Assembly (NCBI RefSeq): GCF_001547525.1
Contig: NZ_LNJP01000003.1
Span: 744,001-808,000 of the forward strand
Source: Burkholderia anthina
Lineage (GTDB): Bacteria; Pseudomonadota; Gammaproteobacteria; Burkholderiales; Burkholderiaceae
Direction: 5' to 3'
Length of the DNA: 64,000 nucleotides
A program made the translations under genes and the position numbers. The notes beneath the pieces were generated by a model, which was not told the DNA's origin, searched no databases, and saw nothing but the letters and a program-made list of their open reading frames with translations. Positions 61,660-64,000 of this stretch are shown in pieces. How positions within the stretch are numbered: position 1 is the first letter of the stretch; every line of letters begins with the position of its first letter.

Positions 61660-61790
61660 ATGATCGAGATCCGCGCCGCCCGCTATCCCGACGATGCCGC
61701 CGTCGCCGATCCGATCTTTCGCGAGTCCATCGCGAGCCGCACCGTCAGCCTCGCCTTTCCGAGCGACGAGCCCGGAAATCCGGCGCCGGG
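61660..61790 (+). pseudogene. 5' fragment of a GNAT acetyltransferase gene
   Basis: The frame from ATG 61660 reads MIEIRAARYPDDAAVADPIF then RESIASRTVSLAF, which fits the first 35 residues of a Burkholderia-type GNAT enzyme. It then turns into unrelated Pro/Ser/Arg-rich sequence that runs into the signal peptide of the next gene in another frame. I take it as a truncated remnant. Confidence 0.4.
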
Positions 61791-61868
61791 CGGCGAGTTG
61801 TCCGGACGTGATCTGTCACGCGCCGCGCGACTCATCCCCCTTTCCTCGTTTCGACCGGACCGCCCGTC

Positions 61869-62447
61869 ATGCGCGCCCTTCGCCTTTCCGCCCTGCTGCT
61901 CCCGCTGTTCGCCGCCCTCTCGCTCCACGCCCGCGCCGACGGCCTACCGAAGTCGATCGCCGCGCAACTGCCGCCCGGCTACCAGCCGCTGACCGCGCAG
62001 GCCGGCCCCGATCTCGACAACGGGCGGCACAGCTTTCTCGTCGTCGTGCATCGCGCAGTGGACACGCGCGAGCAGCCGTCGCCGCGCCCGCTGCTGATCT
62101 ACGAGGAACAGGCCGATCACACGTACCGGCTCGCCGCCCGCAACGACCAGGTCGTGCTGCGCGCGAACGAAGGCGGCCAGTGCGACCCGTTTGATCCCGA
62201 CGATGCGGCCGGCAACGGCTTGTCGGTGAAGGGCCGCTATTTCACCGTGCAGAACGCCGTCGCGTGCGGGCAGCACTGGACCGACTACATCACGTTCCGC
62301 TACGACCCGCGCACGCACGGCTGGCTGTTTTCGAACCGGATCGTCACCGAATCGTTTCCGCTCGACGACCAGCCCGACCACGTCACCGTCACGCGCGCCG
62401 ACGCGCACCGGCCGGTGTCGTTCGGGCACTGGCAGCGCAAGGACTAG
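61869..62447 (+). CDS. Unrecognised secreted protein
   Basis: A 192-residue protein with a signal peptide (LRLSALLLPLFAALSLHARA). The mature part starts DGLPKSIAAQLPPGYQPLTA and has two cysteines (EGGQCDPF and AVACGQHW), a probable disulfide, and VKGRYFTVQNAVACGQHW with TDYITFRYD, reminiscent of periplasmic proteins of the small 'transposon-linked' type but assigned to no family by me. It is a single gene upstream of the disulfide oxidoreductase, with a possible weak terminator (GC stem, then TTTTT at 62481-62485). Confidence 0.7.
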   Translation: MRALRLSALLLPLFAALSLHARADGLPKSIAAQLPPGYQPLTAQAGPDLDNGRHSFLVVVHRAVDTREQPSPRPLLIYEEQADHTYRLAARNDQVVLRANEGGQCDPFDPDDAAGNGLSVKGRYFTVQNAVACGQHWTDYITFRYDPRTHGWLFSNRIVTESFPLDDQPDHVTVTRADAHRPVSFGHWQRKD

Positions 62448-62626
62448 ACGCCGCACGCCGCACCACCCGCGGCGGCGCCGTTTTTCAATACGGCGCGTCG
62501 CCCGCCCGACGCTCGCGACACCGGGCCAACAGGTCTACCATAGGCGCTCGTCGCCCGCGCGACCGCCGGCACGGCATGCGGCTTGCGCCTGCCCCTTTCC
62601 CCGTTGTCCCCGCCCAGGAGGACGTC

Positions 62627-64000
62627 ATGACGCAACACTTCGATGCGATCGTCATCGGCACCGGCCAGGCCGGGCCGCCGCTCGCCGCGCGGCTCGCAGG
62701 CGCCGGCATGAAAGTCGCGATCGTCGAGCGCGGCCGCTTCGGCGGCACCTGCGTAAATACCGGCTGCATCCCCACCAAGACGCTGATCGCGAGCGCATAC
62801 GCCGCGCAGCTCGCCCGACGCGCCAGCGAATACGGCGTGTCGATTGGCGGCCCCGTCACCGTCGACATGAAAGCCGTGAAGGCGCGCAAGGACCAGATCT
62901 CGGGCCGCTCGAACCACGGCGTCGAGCAATGGGTGCGCGGCCTCGACAACACGACCGTCTTTCAGGGTCACGCCCGCTTCGAACGCGCGAACGCGGTGCG
63001 CGTGGGCGATGACGTGCTCGAAGCCGAACGCATCTTCATCAACGTCGGCGGACGCGCGCAGGTGCCCGCGATGCCGGGCCTCGACTCGGTGCCGTACCTG
63101 ACCAACTCGACGATGATGGACGTCGACTTCCTGCCCGACCATCTCGTGATCGTCGGCGGCAGCTACGTCGGGCTCGAATTCGGCCAGATGTACCGCCGCT
63201 TCGGCTCGAAGGTCACGATCGTCGAGAAGGGCCCGCGCCTGATCCGCCGCGAGGACGAAGACGTGTCGCAGGCCGTGCGCGAGATCCTCGAAAAAGAAGG
63301 GATCGACGTGCAGCTCGACGCGAATTGCCTGAGCGCGCGCCGCGACGGCGACGGCATCGTGATCGGCCTCGACTGCGCGGGCGGCGGCCGCGAGGTGGCG
63401 GGCTCGCACCTGCTGCTCGCGGTCGGGCGCGTGCCGAACACCGACGATCTCGGGCTCGACCGCGCGGGCGTCGTCACCGACGCGCGCGGCTACATCACCG
63501 TCGACGACCAGTTGCGCACCAACGTGCCCGGCATCTGGGCGCTCGGCGACTGCAACGGGCGCGGCGCGTTCACGCACACCGCGTACAACGACTACGAGAT
63601 CGTCGCGGCCAACCTGCTCGACGACGATCCGCGCAAGGTGTCCGACCGCATCATGGCCTACGCGATGTACATCGATCCGCCGCTCGGCCGCGTCGGCATG
63701 ACGCTCGCGGAAGCGAAGCAGACGGGCCGCCGGCTGCTGGTCGGCACGCGCCCGATGACGCGCGTCGGCCGGGCGGTCGAGAAAGGCGAAAGCCAGGGCT
63801 TCATGAAGGTGATCGTCGACGCGGATAGCCACGCGATCCTCGGCGCGTCGATCCTCGGCGTGACCGGCGACGAAGTCGTGCACGGGATGCTCGACGTGAT
63901 GACCGCCGGCGCGCCGTACACGACGATCAGCCGCGCGATGCATATCCACCCGACCGTATCGGAGCTGGTGCCGACGCTGCTGCAGGATCTGCATCCGGTC
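62627..64000 (+). CDS. FAD-dependent disulfide oxidoreductase (mercuric-reductase/lipoamide-dehydrogenase class), 3' end outside the window
   Basis: The frame is open from ATG 62627 (AGGAGG nine bases upstream) to the window edge, 458 codons, so only the last few residues should be missing. FAD motif AIVIGTGQAGPPLAARLAGA, redox-active disulfide GGTCVNTGCIPTKTL (Cys-x4-Cys), NAD motif HLVIVGGSYVGLEFGQMYRR and second FAD motif GIWALGDCNGRGAFTHTAYN are all present. HIHPTVSELVPTLLQ near the end provides the active-site His-Glu. The N-terminal heavy-metal domain of MerA is absent, so it is a MerA-like pyridine-nucleotide disulfide reductase of unknown substrate rather than a proven mercury enzyme. 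Confidence 0.92.
   Translation, partial: MTQHFDAIVIGTGQAGPPLAARLAGAGMKVAIVERGRFGGTCVNTGCIPTKTLIASAYAAQLARRASEYGVSIGGPVTVDMKAVKARKDQISGRSNHGVEQWVRGLDNTTVFQGHARFERANAVRVGDDVLEAERIFINVGGRAQVPAMPGLDSVPYLTNSTMMDVDFLPDHLVIVGGSYVGLEFGQMYRRFGSKVTIVEKGPRLIRREDEDVSQAVREILEKEGIDVQLDANCLSARRDGDGIVIGLDCAGGGREVAGSHLLLAVGRVPNTDDLGLDRAGVVTDARGYITVDDQLRTNVPGIWALGDCNGRGAFTHTAYNDYEIVAANLLDDDPRKVSDRIMAYAMYIDPPLGRVGMTLAEAKQTGRRLLVGTRPMTRVGRAVEKGESQGFMKVIVDADSHAILGASILGVTGDEVVHGMLDVMTAGAPYTTISRAMHIHPTVSELVPTLLQDLHPV

Noticed and set aside
62627..64000. Mercuric reductase gene merA
   Set aside because: The Cys-x4-Cys core is shared by the whole family. The N-terminal metal-binding domain and any mer operon genes are absent in the window.

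Overview
The window is GC-rich DNA with the gene content of a Burkholderia replicon. The Burkholderia cepacia complex is the best guess; I infer this from the families present and did no database search. Typical features are a filamentous-haemagglutinin two-partner secretion locus, a DUF4148 protein, a collagen-like Gly-Thr-Ser lipoprotein, a DUF3348/DUF802/OmpA/DUF2894 block and many LysR, TetR and AraC regulators. No rRNA, prophage, insertion sequence or CRISPR array was seen. Two genes run off the edges: the large haemagglutinin on the left and a FAD disulfide oxidoreductase on the right.

Layout. 1-12108 (minus): a short TpsA exoprotein, its TpsB transporter, a periplasmic parvulin and a very large second TpsA. 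12335-17549: accessory genes, including a small P-loop kinase, an MFS pseudogene scar, LysR, a Fur-box gene, AraC, a LysE exporter and a methyltransferase. 17593-23205: an RNA-repair locus. It has the sigma54 activator RtcR, a divergent sigma54 promoter, a structured leader with tRNA-like modules, a slipin, the RNA ligase RtcB and an RlaP-type nucleotidyltransferase, and ends at a strong terminator. 23426-26264: a DUF1176 protein, a metY remnant, a ZIP-like transporter behind a MerR-type promoter and a secreted protein. 26300-35730: heavy-metal resistance, czcCBA plus a response regulator and sensor kinase, with a shared operator motif repeated at four places. 35884-40036: TonB receptor, PnuC and a kinase, probably vitamin salvage. 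40646-43821: an FMN/FAD/2Fe-2S fusion oxidoreductase with a GST, divergent from LysR across strong inverted repeats. 44755-45182: a wrecked toxin-antitoxin pair. 45276-49977: TetR with an SDR, Baeyer-Villiger monooxygenase and alpha/beta hydrolase cassette. 50339-54107: collagen-like lipoprotein and a membrane methyltransferase. 55482-60581: a MotAB/ZorAB-like motor block whose coiled-coil tail is built from 240-bp repeats. 60871-64000: LysE exporter, GNAT remnant, secreted protein and oxidoreductase.

The best candidate for an under-described system is the RNA-repair locus. Its leader encodes a tRNA-like fold (19548-19619) in which the anticodon loop is replaced by a GAAA tetraloop. A second T-arm/acceptor minihelix lies 2 nt upstream. 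RtcR carries a CARF-like ligand domain, so these RNAs could be ligands, substrates or regulators of the RtcB/RlaP/slipin machinery. Second is the DUF802/OmpA block, which looks like a proton-driven motor with a repeat-built intracellular tail. Third is the AACATGAC-N7-TCA motif, which ties czcCBA to three small envelope proteins and possibly to an unannotated small RNA.
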